Assembly (NCBI GenBank): GCA_934045075.1
Contig: OW203747.1
Location: forward strand, 12,119,894 to 12,183,893
Length of the DNA stretch: 64,000 nucleotides
Source: Yponomeuta sedellus
Lineage: Eukaryota; Arthropoda; Insecta; Lepidoptera; Yponomeutidae
Reading direction: 5' to 3'
Every line of letters begins with the position of its first letter. The first letter of the stretch is position 1. Of this stretch, positions 22,256-34,600 are shown piece by piece. The position numbers and the translations under genes are program-made. The notes under the pieces are model-generated. The model searched no databases and had not been told where the DNA came from. It worked only from the letters and a program-made list of their open reading frames with translations.

Positions 22256-22695
22256 TCAATCCATCTTCTGTTTTTTAGCTTCACTTCCGCGTAGTTCCTC
22301 GTCGAGCGCGCTCAAGGTTACCGGCCGCTTGTTAAGTTTAGATCCAGTCGACTCAGAGCCCTTCAGTCTAGACCCAGACGCATTCAACTCAGAACCTTTG
22401 AGTCTGAGTCCAGAGGTGTTCAACTCGGAGCCTTTAGTTCTATACCCGGACAGGTTAAGCTCAGAGCTCTTGGCTAAGTTCCTTATTTCTTTGGCAAACC
22501 CTCTGATTTTAGCCATCGTGCTTTGTGTTCGATTGTTCACGGATTTTTGGGTCTCGCGCGAGGTTGTCGGTGAAGGGCCGAGCCTGTCATTGTCGGGATC
22601 GTCTAGTTTGGCCATTTTGGACAGTGGTTCCGTTGGATCTTCGGAGAAGCTGGGCATTTTGATGACTGGCTTGCGTGGCTTCATGTTTGGGAGTA
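22256..22695 (-). CDS. Fbxo28: FBXO28 last coding exon with 12-residue repeats
   Basis: Starts after TTTCCAG, taking one base (C) from the previous exon. It encodes the final 145 residues. Residues about 388-435 hold four tandem 12-residue units (KSSELNLSGYRT, KGSELNTSGLRL, KGSELNASGSRL, then a decayed KGSESTGSKLNK). The C-terminus is basic (EAKKQKMD). The opposite-strand open frame here is a shadow. Confidence 0.88.
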
Positions 22696-25600
22696 CTGGA
22701 AATAATTTTATGTATTTATTAATATAAAAGAGAACACGTTACATACGTTATAATAAGGCCCCATAAAACCAATTGATTTTGTGGGACTTGGTTTGACTGC
22801 GAAAGCAGTCTGGTTTGCAATAGTTTTAACAGCTATTTTGCTTGATTTTGCACAAGATTTCCACACTAGCACTTTCTGATAATAAAGACAACTTTGTTTA
22901 GAATAGAAGTTTGATTTTTGAACGCACCCATGACGGGCAGAGCTACTTGTAATCTGTCAGATGAGCTGAAAAATTTACCTGTTTCTTGTTTGTTAAACGT
23001 GTGATTTCCTAAAATTGTGTGGCAATTAGATTGCCGGGCTTATATCTTCGTGTGAAGTGCGAAATAAGTTCAGGGACGCGTACCAGTGTTTTTCGGGCGA
23101 CGGATCGCCCAAAATATTCTCATTTGGTGAAAACGTGGTGCGGTGAAAGTGCACTGAAGGTGAAGCTTCCTGGGGAAAGAGCTCTTGCGATAGACGGGGA
23201 AGTCTAGGGATCCCTAAACCTCAGTGCACCAATCCCGAACGGCGCCGGCTGCCAAGTCGAGAGGCGTCGACGAAGACAGACTTTGTAATTGCCTTGTTTT
23301 CTCATAAGTTTTTAAGTATTAGTATTTAGGTGGGTCCTATACCCAACAAACTTAGCTAAGTTCTTGGGACCATTATTATTTATTGCTTTATAACTACCAG
23401 TTCCACTCATTACTTTCAATATTAATCGTTATGAGATAGGTTAAGGCGATATTCATTGCACAATTTAAAATCAGTAATAAACACACCAGCATTAAATCCT
23501 ATTTTCGTAAATAGGATTTACTGCTGGTGAATTCAATGAGAAAATTATCGATCTCGTCTTTGGGACAGTAACAATAATAAATAACATTCATATACAGACA
23601 CATACATTGCTTCTAACCACTAGGATACCCGTCGCATCGTGGGAACCAGAAACAACGACTCACAAACATGTAAACAATAACTCTGAATAAAGTATTTCGT
23701 TAAGTTAATAGTTAACTGTAGTGCTGTCTCTTCGAATTACTCAGAAAAGAGCGTGATAGAATGTTACTTAAGTATTTACTTAGTGAAATTCTCAATGCAG
23801 ACAGGCCGTTAAAGTGCGTAATTTTCTTGAAAACGTTTTCTTTACTTTTAACAGCTCATCTTCTACAATATAAAAATGAATCGCTGAATGTGTTGGTAAG
23901 CGCAAATCTCGAGAGCAGCTTAACCGATTTCGCCGATTCTTTTTTTTTAATATTCCTTTATCCTCGCACTTCAAAGTACGAGGATGGTTCTTACGGAGAA
24001 AAAAAATTAAATATTTAAAGAATCGATGGTATTACTTATAGTGATGGGCGGTACGAAGTTCGCTGGATCAGCTAGTTTTAAATAAAATGCTTCTTCAAAA
24101 TATTACTTTGCTAAGATGAAAAGAAAGTTAAACTTTTTTAAAAACCTATTTAGAGGTTAAAAATTCCACCCGTGCCGGGATTCGAACCCGCGACCTCTAG
24201 CTATCCGTGCCAGCGCTCTTTCCAACTGACCTAATGGGCGACTCACCAGCAGCAATGAAATTTCGAATATCTTTACAATAATCTCTATATTGGTGAGTCG
24301 GTGAGTCGCCAATTAGCTCAGTAGGAAAGAGCGCTGGCACGGGTAGCCAGAGGTCGCGAGTTCGAATCCCGGCACGGGTGGAATTTTTAGCCTCTAAATA
24401 GGTTTTTAAAATTGTCCTTAGCACGGGATAGTGCATTAAAAAAATTACTTTTCTTTGCAACTTGGGAATAATACTCACGTTTACCCTTGGAAGTGCCAAT
24501 GGGCAATACAGACAGGTCCAGCTTGATCTGGCTGGCGAAGTGACGCAGGGGCTGAGACGAGTTTGCTCCCACTGAGGAAGCCGACGACGCTAATGGAGAA
24601 AGAATAAAGGTTACTCTTCTTCTTGTTCAGGCTATATTAGTCCACTGCTGGACATAGCCCTCCCCTAATGAGCGCAAGGTTGTGCCATCATCAGGGGGTA
24701 ATGCCCATAATCCCCACGCTGGGCATGCGGGTTGGGGATCGCAGTTTGGTGGAATTGTACTGCAGGGGGCGCCGCTGCCCACCCCCCGGTTTGTGTCCCT
24801 TAGTCGCCTTTTACGACACCCGCGGGAAGAATTTGGATGGGTGCTATTCCCTAGGCCGACATCACACAGCCTTAGATTATTCTAAGAAATATAAACCAAT
24901 GAATAATTTTGTAGCGTAGCGTAACGGAGACTTACATCGATCGATATCAACCCTTGTAAGTCCCCACTGCTGGGGTACGGGTCTCTTCATACTCCACCAC
25001 GGGGGCCAAGTCCGGGTTGGTGGAGGATTGTAAGACAGTGGCGGGCCTTACTGTCAGAAGTATTCAAGCCGCCCATGAGGCCTCTGACATGCCTTAACGA
25101 CTGCCACTAGATGACAACCGGCACCGACGGCTTAACATGCGTTGCGAAGCATGGAAGTGCTCTGAAAAATACTACTAGCGGTAGTCACGGGACGCTCACC
25201 CGTCCTGCACCTGACCGCGCCTGCTGTTGCTAAACTCAAGTGAGTGATTCCCATCACTTGGCTCGACTAGGCCACGAGCGCTTCAACAGACATACAAAAG
25301 AGCTGAAATGAAAATTTTGGCCCCTCAATGGAGTATGGCCTAACCATCCTGCGATGCAAGAAGAGACCCGTGTCCCAGCAGTGAGGACATACAAGGGTGG
25401 ATATTGATGTCTGTTGACTGCTATAAGAGCTGGACTTACCTGCAATGGCCTTTCCGCCGGCAGCCTGGTTCGTGTGAGTCAGTTCGCTGTACTTAATGTC
25501 GCACTCCTCAATACGTTTCTTTAGGTCAGCTGGAACGTTAAAAATTGTTATTTAACGTGACAGCGGAATCAAAATTAGATGGGGAAGTGCCTGCAAAATT

Positions 25601-28600
25601 GGCATACCCTGAATTCTTGTACTAAAGTAATGCTTGTACTAAGACGAGCTTAATACTAATAAGTATTTTCTTCCAGCTAACCTTGGGTTATGTCGATAGT
25701 GGAAGGGAGTAGTACCATAAAATATTGCGAAGAGTACATTTATATTTGCATTTATGTATTTTTATATTATATATATACTAGCTGACCCAGCGAACTTCGT
25801 ACCGCCTACCGTCGATATTTTTTTTATTTTTCTCCCCGCAAGAGCCATCCTCGTACTTCAAGGAATATTCTAAAAAAGAATTAGCAAAATCGGTTCAGCT
25901 GCTCTGGAGATTTGCGCTTTCCGACACGTTCGGCGATTCATTTTTATATTATAGATAGTTAATTTATACACCTAAAAAATATTTTACAAATGGTTTATTT
26001 TCAAAGCTGTCGTGACAGACGACGGCCACCTGAGATTTCCGCTCTTAGTCTTGTTTAAAAACCTATTTATTCCTATAGTCTTTTTAAATAACTTTCATTT
26101 ATGAGTAAATAAACATTTGATACAATTTTTATTTTTAATGCACTAACCCGGCCTTTTTAATGCACTTAACTGCATCGCGAAATTTCACTGATGCCGGTGA
26201 GTCGCCCATTAGCTCAGTTGGATAGAGCGCTGGCACGGATAGCCAGAGGTCGCGGGTTCGAGTCCCGGCATGGGTGGAATTTTTAGCCTCTAAATAGGTT
26301 TTTAAAATTGTCCTCAGCACGGGTTAGTACATTAAAATAAAAATAGTATAATCATGGGTTGGGGTGTAGCCTTAGGGGCGCGACTTAGAAATATTTTCAT
26401 AGTTTAATTTTTTTTTTTGTTATTTTTCTTTTTGCAATCGGTTTAACACGTTAAAATAATACGTTTTTGTTGTTTGACTTTTTTTTATAACATTGTTTTT
26501 TGTGGAGTTATTCGACTATATATTTGGCATGATTATACGGTTGGTGGGTTTATGCATGGGGGCACTATAGGAGCCCTATTGGACGCTCCGCCGCCCCCAA
26601 CTTTACCCACCAACCGCGATGTACTATTTCATAATGGTACAGTGCTACACAATAAATAAGTCCTGCGGATGTACCTGCGCAGATGACCAAATTTTGGATG
26701 TGCGGCAAGTTGATCGACCAATCAGATAGTTTCATTTTATGGCAGGCCGCGCGCCTTTGTTGTTTGTTGTGTTGTTTGCAATAAATGAATTCCCGTATTT
26801 TTGCAATCAACAGACGCACAAAGATAATGATATTATTCACAAAACAATTGATTTGTTTACAAAAATACTATGGAGAACTGTCAAATTAATGGTACACACG
26901 ACAGTGGTGTTAGGCACTGTGAGCATTAGGCAGTTTTTAAGCCCATTAAAAAACACTAGTTGTTACTGATGAAGCGCATGAGGTTTGCTGGCAATCCCTG
27001 GTCTGCCTGCTCCCGGGATATAGACGTAGGTTTATGTATGTCGTCGTCGTCGTCGTCAGGTCCACTGCTGGACATAGCCCTCCCCTAAAGAGCGCCACGT
27101 TGTGCTATCATAGGGGCAATGCCCATAATCCCCACGCTGGGCATGCGGGTTGGGGATCGCAGTTCGGTGGAATTGTACTGCAGGGGGCGCTGCTGCCCAC
27201 CCCCCGGTTTGTGTCCCTTAGTCGCCTTTTACGACACCCGCGGGAAGAATTGGGTTGGTGCTATTCTCTAGGCCGACACCGCACAGCACGCAATGTATAC
27301 TCATCTTGCTTAAGCGTACATACATGTACGCTTAAGCAAAATGAGTGTGTGTCTTATGTGTGAAAAAATCATTTATCTATCTATGAAAATAGACAAATGG
27401 GTTACCCATAGCAGCTTCCTGTTCGTTCTGTTTCAACGTCAACTCTCTGATCGACTTGCGTTGCCTCAAAGCTATTTTCTTGTACGCCAACATCTGTAAA
27501 GGACAATTCGTTAACTCGTTTATCATTACCAGCCTGCGGTGGAGTCCAAAACAAGGGTAAGATAAGATAAGAATATTCTTTATTATTTTTATTTATATTT
27601 TGCACAAAACGCAATATGTAACACTTAAAACATCAGGATTATGGAATGCAATCTCGCTCTCGCGAGCGCTCGTTTTCGCGAGATCTCAGCCTCATATAGC
27701 AAGATTGATCTCGGCCGAAAATTGGGCGGGATCTCACGAGTTTAATGAGATTGCACTCGAGTATAAAGACGTCTTATCTGGCCAGCAGAATAAGACACGG
27801 TTCAGCAGACAATTCTTGAGATATTTGTGCTTCTTGAGGAGCTACTTGCAAAATAATTCGTAGTTTTTGTGTGGGGCTTCACCAACCCGAACTTGACCCA
27901 CGTGGTGGAGTATGGCCTAACCTTCCTGCGGTGCAGAAAGAGACTTCGATATCAGTGGCGTGTGATGAAATAAACAAGATAAGATAAGAATATTCTTTAT
28001 TGTATACCGGAAAAATAGTTAAAGAAACGGCAGATACAAAATATTAAATACAATTGGCGGCCTTATTGCTAAAAGCAATTTCTTCCAGGCAACCTAAAGC
28101 CTTTTATTTTCTTGGTATTTGTTGTTAATTAATCACTAATTTCTAATCGATCTTCGAGTAGGTATAGTTTTCTCTGGGAACACCTTTAATTGATAGATCT
28201 CAGTTTAATAGTCAAATCAGTGAGTTTCATTTTAGTTTTTGACTTCTTGTAGTTTTGTTATAAAATAACTGTTTTGTATTACCAAACATTTGTTTAACAT
28301 TAGAAGGTGGCTGGTTCTTTATTTCATTTCAATTTGATTGGATACATGAAAGTTCATTAAAAACAATTCGTAAAAACAAATATTTATGTTGTATAGAATC
28401 AGGCGTTACTTTGCGGAAATCCATGATAGCATTAAAAAGTTAAAATTACTCCGCTAAATTCCGCCAAAAATCCCACAAGGACCATGCGGTTAGTTAATAT
28501 AAATACGGAGCGTTTTTGCGGACACGGTCACTTGCATTTGTGAGCCTGAGGATGCCTCGTGTTAGAGGCGCAACGCGTCGCGTGTTTTCTCACACAAGTA

Positions 28601-31600
28601 TTGGCGTCGGTGGTGGTGTGTTCGTGTCATGCATCCGCTTGAAAAAGTGTGAGGGAGGGCGGTGCATTAGCTAACCGCATGGTACTTGTGGGATTTTTGG
28701 CGGAATTTAGCAAAGTACTTAATTTTAACTTTTTAATAAATATTTATCTCAATACCTATAATTGTAATAATTTTTTTCTTAACTAATATTTGATGTGATT
28801 ATTTACAAAAAGAAACCCACAAAACTGCCAATCTCGCCAGATGCCGAAATTGGCGAGATCTCGCGGTACCGTTATGCATAAACTCGCGAAATCTCGCCAG
28901 TGCCCCAATCTCGCGAGATTGCATTCCCTAATCAGGACTGACTTGCCTGTTTATCATAGGATGTGTTTAGGACAAGGGCAACTGACTTACCCTTTTGTAG
29001 TACTTTTTGTACTGGGAAGCGAGATAGAGGGAGAGTTTCGCGTTGAGTATGGAGCGTCGGCGTATGTGGACCAGCTCCTGTTTCAATGCGAACGGTCCCA
29101 CCGCGGCTGAAAGGAGATAAAACGAACACAATGTATAAAAGACTCACGCCAATATCCCTCAGATGTAGGCAGGAGATAAAACTTTTTACACAAAAGAATA
29201 CGACTTCAAAAAACATGTACTAATTTTTTTTTTACTAAACTATTTAGAGGCTAAAAATTCCACCCATGCCGGGACTCACCCATGTACATTATACTATCGT
29301 GTCACAGCTAAGGCTGTCCCCGCGTCTCTCCTAGCACCCTTCTCACCAGTATCGTGTCGCAGCTAAGGCTGTCCCCGCGTATCTCCTAGCCCCCCCTCAC
29401 CAGTATCGTGGCGCAGCTAAGGCCGTCTCCGGGTCTCTCCTAGCCCCCCCCCTCACCAGTATCGTGTCGCAGCTAAGGCCGTCTCCGGGTCTCTCCTAGC
29501 CCACCCTCACCAGTATCGTGTCGCAGCTAAGGCCGTCCTCGGGTCTCTCCTAGCCCCCCCCCCCCCCCCTCACCAGTATCGTGTCGCGGCTAAGGCCGTC
29601 TCCGGGTCTCTCCTAGCCCCCCCTCACCAGTATCATGTCGCAGCTAAGGCCGTCTCCGGGTCTCTCCTAGCCCCCCCCCTCACCAGTATCGTGTCGCAGC
29701 TAAGGCCGTCTCCGGGTCTCTCCTAGCCCACCCTCACCAGTATCGTGTCGCAGCTAAGGCCGTCCTCGGGTCTCTCCTAGCCCCCCCCCCCTCACCAGTA
29801 TCGTGTCGCGGCTAAGGCCGTCTCCGGGTCTCTCCTAGCCCCCCCTCACCAGTATCATGTCGCAGCTAAGGCCGTCTCCGGGTCTCTCCTAGCCCCCCCT
29901 CACCAGTATCATGTCGCAGCTAAGGCCGTCTCCGGGTCTCTCCTAGCACCCCCCCCCCCCCCTCGTCAGTATCGTGTCGCGGCTAATAAGGCTGTCTCTG
30001 GGTCTCTCCTAGCCCCCCCCTCACCAGTATCGTGTCGCGGCTAAGGCTGTCTCCGGGTCTCTCCTAGCCCCCCCCCTCACCAGTATCGTGTCGCGGCAAC
30101 GGCGCCCGCGCCTGCGCCGGCTCCTGCAGGCGCTTGCGTAGCGCGGGGGAGACCCGGTCGTCGAAGTGCTCGATGGCCATGCTCGATATGTCGCGCAGCT
30201 CCTGAAGGACCTACGGAGACGGGGAAGGCCCTAACGTAAGACGGGAACTAGAAGATATCAGACAGCGCTCGAAGCAGAAAGCAGAACTCGGAAGCAGAAA
30301 TACCGTAAATATGTCAGTCATACCTCAAATAACTTTTCACTTTTTGGCACTACCTGGGGGTACAGCCAAAGAGTGAAAACAAGGTGAGCCTTCTCCACGT
30401 CACGTGTTGGTTGGTCAGAAAAAATTATTTATGAACGTACAGCAATTTTTAAGACTCGAAGGGCAAAAGTTATTGTAAACGACCCCTAGCAAGCGCTGAG
30501 GTATGTTAACACTTCAGACACTAGGGTTTCCTCTCGATTTTTTCATTCACGGCTAGCTAGTATTGCTACTTTGAATTTACAAATGTACCTTAGAAAACAA
30601 AGCCATTGGTACATGCCGGGATACTAACCCACGACCTCCCGATTGAGAAACTGACGTTTTACCGCTTCGCTACCACCGCCTCCCGTTTCATTTCTCATCA
30701 TCATAAACCCATTATGTCCCCACCGAGGGGCACGTGTCTCTTCCCTAAGGAAGGTGTATGTCATACTCCACCACGGGGGCCAAGTCCGGATTGGTGGAGG
30801 CTTTCAAGACTAGTGGCTGGTCTTAGTGTCAGAAGTTTTCAAGCCGCCCTAAGGCCTCTGACTTGGCTTAACGACTGCCATCTATCGACGGCAGCCGGCA
30901 CCAACTGCTTACCGTGCCTTGCAACGTGCTTCGCAACCACTCGGAAAAATGCCACTAGCGTTGGTCACAGACGGTCCATCCGTGCACTGAACGCGCCCTG
31001 TGTTACTTAACCTTCGTGGTCTTTTAAGATCACTTAGGCAGCCGGGCTACGAGCGTCTCATATTTACATTACAGGCGGTCCTCGACTTACGTCGTTTCGA
31101 TTTACGTCGTTTCAAGTTACGTCGAACAATGTTTTGACACTATTCCTCAAGCATACGTCATTTGTTTCGATTTCCGGCATATCGGAGAATTTACTTGTCG
31201 CAAGGTCAATGTCCGTGAGGGGCGCGGTGTCGTCTCGTGCGGGGAATACCCCGCAAATGTCGCTGATTTTGTTTAGTACATTCAGGGACAACGGACAATC
31301 AAGACGTAATAAATTAGTTTTTTTGCATCTTTGACAGTTTTTGTGTTTACATACATATTAAGGTGAATTTTAAACAATAACACCTTGATAGTTTCTTTAA
31401 GCCAAAAGTTTAATTTATTATTTATCATTACATATGTATAAGTTTTATAATTATTATTAAAATTAATAACACACAAATACCAAAAATAACTAGCAATTTC
31501 ATAAGTGCATAATATATAATTATTTTGAGAACTTACTTTTAATAATAAAGTACGTCCTTTGTTATAAATGCAGTTTTTTTTATTATTTCGAGTCCGTGTG

Positions 31601-34600
31601 GAACCTAACCCTTGAGTTTTACATGTAAACATATGAAAAAATATGTCTCGACTTACGTCGTTTCGATTTACGTCGCGTATTTCGAGAACCTAACATGCCG
31701 TAAGTACGAGGACTGCCTGTATTGCCAAGGCAGCGAAATAGGCAATTGCAGGTCGCGTATGAAGGCAGAGCCGCAGGCGAGGAGTTCAATGATACGGGAG
31801 TGCAGTCAACGTCCATTTCGTTTTCAATGTCAGAAACATCGGAACTCATTTTAATTTATTATTAACCAAATAACAACGAACTCCGCTTTACCGCCAATTA
31901 TTTTTTTATTTTACAGTTTGTGCCGAAAGGTAAACGCATCTGGTGGCTATACAGCCACGAGAACGCAATGTATGCGATAGATGAAAGAGTTCTGAATTCA
32001 AACAGCTCACCGTTTCATACAACATTGCCGGTGCGCTCTTCGTTCCATGCGCCGGGAAGTGATTTTGGTTTTTCAGTCAACTTAAATATGTTACTTCGCG
32101 TGTTCTTTATTCAAAAGTACATACATACATACATACATGCATGCATGCATGCATGCATACATACATACATACATACATACATACATACATACATACATAC
32201 ATACATACATACATACATACATACATACATACATACATACATACATACATACATACATACGTACATACATACATACATACATACATACATACATACATAC
32301 ATACATACATACATACATGTATGTATGTATGTATGTATGTATGTATGTATGCATGCATGCATGCATGCATACATACATACATACATACATACATACATAC
32401 ATACATACATACATACATACATACATACATACATACATACATACATACATACATACATACATACATACATACATACATACATACATACATACATACATAC
32501 ATACATAACCTCACGCCTGTATCCCAGAGGGGTAGGCAGAGACCAGGGACTGCCACTTGCCGCGATCCTGACAGATCACCTTCGCTTCATCAACGTTCAT
32601 AAGTCGTTGCATTCAAAAGTAATGATTATATTTCCGCGCATGTTTAAGAAAAAACATATCGACGGTATAAAGGTAAAACTCATTAACTACTTTTCCTTTT
32701 TTTATTTATATACTGATACTTATTTTTGCCCAAAAATAACACTATCTAGTATACTCATAAAAAAAATAACGATGGTTGAGCGTTTTTATTTCTGTGCTAA
32801 ATATTACATTTAGTATCTCAAATTCACATTAGCGCAGTTTCTACGATTAGGCTCATTTGCAGTTACTGAAATTTACCTTTATACCGACGATATATTACCT
32901 CGTGAGCACGCGGGGGCGAGGCACTATTAGCCACGATGCGTAAAACGCGTTGTATCTCGTCAATAACCTGTTGAAGAACAGTAAGTTAATGGTAGTATTT
33001 TCATTAAAAGAAAAGCCGGCCAAGTACAATTTGGACTCGCAAACGTGGGGTTCCGTATAAATTTGTAGGAAGGCACTTATAGATTCTAAATAGTTTTGAC
33101 AATTTTTTTATGATTTAATTACAAATTATAGACAATTTTCCTGTTTAAGACGATATAACTCGACAAGTTTCATAGTTCGATAGATAGAATTTACTTTTTA
33201 ATACACAGAAATTATAATAACAGAAATTATATAAAAATATAGTGGGTACAATTGCCGGGCCTTATTAATTACCAAAAGCAATTTTTCCAGGCAACCATAG
33301 TTCTATGTCAACGGAAATTATCCTACAAATTTTTGATTCCCCTGAGTGCGGACATATACGTTCTTTTTGTGGCATAAACGGCTGCATCTTTTTTTACATT
33401 CAATTAGAATATTGATTTTGTCACAGCTTCAAGGGACTGTAGACCTGAGTACATGGCTTTAATATCAACCTCCACGCGTTCCTGAGATAAAATTCAACCA
33501 CTCGGAAAAATGCGGAAACTAGCGTTGTTCATAGACGGTCCATCCATGCACTGAACGCGCCCTGTGTTACTTAACCTTCGTGGTCTTTTAAGATCACTCA
33601 GGCAGCCGGAGCTACGAGCGTCTCATATTTAAATACATATATTACCTCGTGAGCCTCGTGATTAAGGGTTCTCGAGATAAAGGGTCTTGACAGTCTAACT
33701 GACAACAAAGTGATAAGAGTTCTGTTTTCAAGGTCTTTTCAAGGTCATCATCAGACATTTGACGCCGTCCGCAGGACATAGGACATAGGCCTCCCTCATG
33801 GTTTTCCAAGCTTCCCGGTCTTGCACCGCTCGCATCCAACTACTCCCCGCCACCGTAACCAGGTCGTCCGACCATCTGGTGGAGGGCCTGCCCACGCTGC
33901 GTCGTCCGGTTCGCGGTCGCCAGGTCAGAACTTTTTCGTCCGAAAAGCCATAAGTTCTTCGAGCTATGTGCCCCGCCCACTGCCACTTCAACCGAGTGTT
34001 CTTCGAACGATATAAGGTCGTTGTCAGGCTATGCTAGTCCACTGCTGGACATAGCCCTCCCCTAAAGAGCGCCACGTTATCACATTACCATCATAGGGGG
34101 TAATGCCCATAATCCCCACGCTGGGCATGCGGGTAGGGGATCGCAGTTCGGTGGAATTGTACTGCAGGGGGCGCTGCTGCCCATCCCCCGGTTTGTGTCC
34201 TTTAGTCGCCTTTTACGACACCCGCGGGAAGAATTGGGTTGGCGCTATTCTCTAGGCCTACACCACAAAGCAATATAAGGTAAGGAACCCTAAAAGCGAA
34301 GCCGTTCAGAAGCTGTACCTTTCCCGGTATGAAGCAGCACATGCCGCTGTCGATAAACTTGGAATAGGTCATGTTGAGCATGGAGATGCGGGTCTCGATC
34401 GAAGACAGGATGTCGCAGTGGCGCGACAGAGGGTGGTATCTGGAATTTAAACAGTGAAAATGATTCAAAATTCGATTATGCTACTTTTTTTATGTGGCCT
34501 ATAAACCACTAGAGGGCACAGGCCGTCTCTCAGAGACAGACGATATCGATATCAACCCTTGGTATGTCCCCACTGCTGGGGCACGGGTCTCTTCCTCCAT

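Larger units (their letters stand above)
22696..24478 (-). other. FBXO28 intron 9
   Basis: Holds a moderately GC-rich unclassified block at about 22920-23400 (AAATAAGTTCAGGGACGCGT, GGTGAAAACGTGGTGCGGTG, CAAGTCGAGAGGCGTCGACG) that looks like a repeat, a family C tail remnant at 23575-23690, a Helitron (23862-24075) and a family A inverted pair (24140-24440). Confidence 0.55.
25530..27405 (-). other. FBXO28 intron 7
   Basis: Contains a reverse Helitron (25778-25955), a family A SINE (26125-26355), a GC-richer unclassified stretch (26520-26950) and a reverse family B SINE (27053-27297). No other exon was recognised. Confidence 0.6.
30211..32898 (-). other. FBXO28 intron 4
   Basis: Holds a family E copy (30490-30680), family D (30692-31062), a Tigger-like MITE (31072-31719), an open stretch on the opposite strand after TATTTTACAG (31918-32090) of unknown nature, the giant tetranucleotide array, and family F. 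Confidence 0.6.

Noticed and set aside
22329..22727. 132-codon + strand frame
   Set aside because: Antisense shadow of FBXO28 exon 10, whose minus-strand frame is confirmed by splice phases.
29291..30097. CRISPR-like array
   Set aside because: Units are contiguous with no unique spacers, and the context is a eukaryotic intron.
32107..32813. Long open frames of HTYI/MYVC repeats in several frames
   Set aside because: They are translations of the (ACAT)n array; every frame is open because the unit lacks stops.
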